From Treponema sp. (GTDB lineage Bacteria; Spirochaetota; Spirochaetia; Treponematales; Treponemataceae), in the NCBI GenBank assembly GCA_016293645.1, contig JAEDDW010000012.1:1-40663 (forward strand): a stretch of DNA of 40,663 nucleotides, read 5' to 3'. Below, in pieces: positions 38,907 through 40,663 of this stretch. The stretch's first letter is position 1. Each line of letters begins with the position of its first letter. The notes beneath the pieces were generated by a model, which saw nothing but the letters and a program-made list of their open reading frames with translations, ran no database searches and was not told where the DNA came from. Position numbers and translations under genes: made by a program.

Positions 38907-40052
38907 TCAGTATTTTCTGAATTTCATCAGCAGTATTCTTTCAACGCTTTCATTGATTCTATCCTCGCTGATGGTTCCGTCTTCAACAGCTTTTATTATT
39001 CCGTCAAAAACCTTTGCGTAATCATGTGGCATCAGGATTATGTCGCAGCCTGCGTTGATGGCCATTATGGCGGCCTTTGTGCTTTCGTAGTATTCACTGA
39101 TTGCTTTCATTCCCATGGCATCGGTGACTACAACTCCATTGAAACCAAGTTCTCCACGCAGGCGGTCCGTTATCCATGTATGTGAAAGTGTCGCCGGCAG
39201 ATTTTCCGCATCCGCATTCGGTGTGTGGATGTGGGCTATCATGACCATGTCTGTTCCGGCTTTGATCCCGGCCTTGAATGGAATCATCTCGCAGTCCTTC
39301 AGCTGTTCCCATGTCTTCATGCTTTTTGCACTGGATGTATGTGAATCTTCCCTCGTGTCTCCATGTCCCGGGAAATGTTTGATGGCGGTTTTTGTTCCGG
39401 CTTTGTGAAAACCTTTTATCGATGCCTTTACAAGAACTGCGGCTTTATTGGGATCTCTTGAAAATGCCCTGTCTCCTATGACCGTGTTTTCATCGTTGGT
39501 CCATACATCGGCAACAGGTGCAAAGTCAGCGTTGAATCCAAGTGAAGAAAGATAAGTTCCTATTGCAAATCCGTTTGCCTCAGCTTTTTCTTCCGTCACT
39601 GTCTCCAATGCAGGCGGAACATTTACAATGCCAAAGTTTTTGTTTTTCGCGATCCTGGCGACTCTTCCGCCTTCCTCGTCTACGCATATCATAAGCGGAA
39701 CCCGGCTCAAGGCCCTGTAGGATGCTATGAGTCTTTTTGTCTGTTCCGGCGTCTCGATGTTTTTTGCAAAGAGGATGATGGTTCCGGCGGGATAGTTCTT
39801 GAAATTCAATTTCATCCGGGGTGTGAGCATGGTGCTTGCTTCTGTCTTGTCCTGGTCGATCTGTTTTTGTGAGAGAGTGAAATCAAAATATTCAGGAGCG
39901 ACGGCAAGCATCTGACCGATCTTCTCGCGAACGGTCATCTGTTCAACAAGAAGTGCAACATCATTTTCTTTTTGCGAAGAGTCTTTGGAAATTTTAGTTG
40001 TTGTACAGCCTGCAAAAACAAAGCAGGCCAAAAATAAAAACAGCCGTCTCAT
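38907..40052 (-). CDS. Beta-N-acetylhexosaminidase, glycoside hydrolase family 3 (NagZ-like) lipoprotein
   Basis: The 381-residue protein has a lipoprotein signal MRRLFLFLACFVFAGC (Cys 16). The GH3 barrel contains ICVDEEGGRVARI, KHFPGHGDTREDSH (the His-Asp acid/base dyad loop of NagZ-type enzymes) and VVTDAMGMKAI with the nucleophile Asp. It would remove GlcNAc from muropeptides or chitooligosaccharides; being lipid-anchored it probably acts in the periplasm, unlike cytosolic Gram-negative NagZ. It is monocistronic, convergent with the araC gene. Confidence 0.9.
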   Translation of the reverse strand: MRRLFLFLACFVFAGCTTTKISKDSSQKENDVALLVEQMTVREKIGQMLAVAPEYFDFTLSQKQIDQDKTEASTMLTPRMKLNFKNYPAGTIILFAKNIETPEQTKRLIASYRALSRVPLMICVDEEGGRVARIAKNKNFGIVNVPPALETVTEEKAEANGFAIGTYLSSLGFNADFAPVADVWTNDENTVIGDRAFSRDPNKAAVLVKASIKGFHKAGTKTAIKHFPGHGDTREDSHTSSAKSMKTWEQLKDCEMIPFKAGIKAGTDMVMIAHIHTPNADAENLPATLSHTWITDRLRGELGFNGVVVTDAMGMKAISEYYESTKAAIMAINAGCDIILMPHDYAKVFDGIIKAVEDGTISEDRINESVERILLMKFRKY

Positions 40053-40110
40053 AACATAATTTTAATACGCTATGACACGACTGTCGATATTATGGTGTTC
40101 TTTTTTGACC

Positions 40111-40263
40111 CTTCGACTGCGCTCAGGGATCCTAAAATGCGCTCAGGGATCCTAAAATGCGTTTGGAAATCCTAAAATACGCTCAGAGATACTAAAATAC
40201 GTTTAGAAATCCTAAAATACGTTTAGAGATCCTAGGAGACAGGCTGGCTGAGCGAAGTCGAAG
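40111..40263. repeat. 20-bp-period repeat array bounded by inverted 16-mers
   Basis: Six units of exactly 20 bp (40121-40240) alternate GCTCAG and GTTTrG starts, followed by a core rATCCTAAAAT (one ATACT, last unit ATCCTAGGAG). The array is bounded by CTTCGACTGCGCTCAG (40111-40126, overlapping unit 1) and its inverted copy at 40248-40263 (15/16). The organisation matches the array at 9220. It lies in the roughly 550-bp gap left of the partial gene, upstream of the nagZ-like gene. Confidence 0.85.
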
Positions 40264-40288
40264 CCCTCAGCTTTTAATGATACGGTTC

Positions 40289-40348
40289 TTCTCCGGAGCT
40301 TTACAAGAACGATAACAACACAGATAAAAAAAATCGGCGGAGTAGAGG
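40289..40348. repeat. 60-bp direct repeat, copy 1
   Basis: This is identical over 60 of 60 bases to 40419-40478, offset 130 bp. It begins TTCTCCGGAGC (palindrome CTCCGGAG), contains CAAGAACGATAAC and an A8 run, and ends GGCGGAGTAGAGG; CTCCG near the start and CGGAG near the end are complementary. Confidence 0.9.
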
Positions 40349-40418
40349 ATATATCTTGGTAAATATTATAATTAAGAAAATACGGGAGGGAGGACAGGGG
40401 CTGATTTGGCTCGATTTT

Positions 40419-40478
40419 TTCTCCGGAGCTTTACAAGAACGATAACAACACAGATAAAAAAAATCGGCGGAGTAGAGG
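40419..40478. repeat. 60-bp direct repeat, copy 2
   Basis: It is identical to copy 1. Its right end also forms the left arm of the inverted structure at 40456-40600. Its inner AAGAACGATAAC and A8-TCGGC are echoed, on the minus strand, by the end of the partial gene and the DNA just after its stop (40588-40625), as if this gene's 3' end had been copied. Confidence 0.88.
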
Positions 40479-40600
40479 TTCGTACCAAACTGCGCTTTGC
40501 GACCCAATTACACCCTGAGGGCAGAGCTCTCAGCTTTTCTTGTGGAAAGGGAGCACCCCAGCAGGCTTGGTACGGTTCTCTACGGGAGCCGATTTTTTTT
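40456..40600. ncRNA. Large inverted structure with T-runs on both strands (possible small RNA or bidirectional terminator)
   Basis: The left arm 40464-40488 (TCGGC...GTAGAG...CGTACCAA) and right arm 40567-40592 (TTGGTACG...CTCTAC...GCCGA) are imperfectly complementary over about 25 nt. The structure has A8 outside on the left and T8 outside on the right. Inside are small hairpins such as CGC-TTT-GCG and CTGAG/CTCAG. It may end the minus-strand gene or encode a stable RNA of about 145 nt; a TATAAT at 40367-40372 could serve as a -10 on the plus strand. Fold is by eye. Confidence 0.4.
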
Positions 40601-40608
40601 ATTTCTAC

Positions 40609-40663
40609 TTAGTTATCGTTCTTGATAGCGTTTGCGGCTGTACGGCCAGAAACAAAGATCTCT
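40609..40663 (-). CDS. C-terminal fragment of a gene entering from the right edge
   Basis: The minus-strand frame reads EIFVSGRTAANAIKNDN and stops at TAA (40611-40609). The GRxAxNA pattern near the C-terminus is common in FAD-dependent fumarate-reductase/flavocytochrome-type enzymes, so a flavoprotein is a guess. It is too short for assignment. Confidence 0.4.
   Translation of the reverse strand, partial: EIFVSGRTAANAIKNDN

Noticed and set aside
40406..40612. Open frame on the plus strand
   Set aside because: It runs through the 60-bp repeat and the inverted structure, has no ribosome site and biased, low-complexity origin.

Overview
The window reads as a chromosomal segment of an anaerobic, moderately AT-rich spirochaete, most likely a Treponema of gut or rumen type. 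This is an inference from the gene mix: ThyX in place of ThyA, two indolepyruvate:ferredoxin oxidoreductases, HydE, a two-iron superoxide reductase, chemotaxis and c-di-GMP genes, many lipoproteins and short dispersed intergenic repeats. I saw no rRNA, tRNA, integrase, transposase or CRISPR array. Nearly all of the DNA is accounted for by about 40 genes, with one gene cut off at each end.

Left part (1-14.5 kb): the 3' end of an acyl-CoA synthetase gene and a Na+/solute symporter; a methyl-accepting chemotaxis protein; a translationally coupled cluster thyX-iorA-iorB-NodB-type deacetylase; a three-domain regulator (receiver-like, HATPase, cyclic-nucleotide-binding). Then come minus-strand genes: a GGDEF/EAL protein, a methyltransferase with an extra C-terminal domain and a histidine phosphatase in one operon, and a phenylacetate-CoA ligase.

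Middle part (14.5-30.7 kb): what looks like one sulfur-amino-acid regulon. A CymR-like Rrf2 repressor gene is divergent from an operon encoding a UroD/MtaA-like methyltransferase, a cystine-type ABC transporter and a short-chain dehydrogenase. It is followed by metN-metI-(2-hydroxyacid dehydrogenase)-(alpha/beta hydrolase), metQ, a GlcD-type FAD oxidase, an aminotransferase, a second Rrf2 gene, metY and cysK. Five promoters (rrf2, the uroD-like gene, metN, metQ, metY) share one architecture. A CCTA-N9-TAGG palindrome has the -35 hexamer at its positions 5-10, the -10 follows at exactly 17 bp, and a second palindrome lies just downstream of the expected transcription start. The metQ leader also carries a well-placed 24-codon ORF and a large potential RNA structure.

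Right part (30.7-40.7 kb): hydE; a second iorA-iorB pair on the minus strand; a PAS-GGDEF protein divergent from a membrane-anchored HTH protein; desulfoferrodoxin; a BNR-repeat lipoprotein; an AraC regulator; a NagZ-like lipoprotein; a 20-bp-period repeat array; a 60-bp perfect direct repeat; and the 3' end of a minus-strand gene.

Taken together the genes suggest amino-acid fermentation and sulfur-compound scavenging. Uptake goes through MetNIQ and the cystine-type ABC system. Amino, oxo and hydroxy acids could be interconverted by the aminotransferase, HicDH-like dehydrogenase and GlcD oxidase. Oxo acids could be oxidised to acyl-CoA by IOR, with reduced ferredoxin passed to a hydrogenase (hence HydE). 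Cysteine and homocysteine would be made by CysK and MetY.
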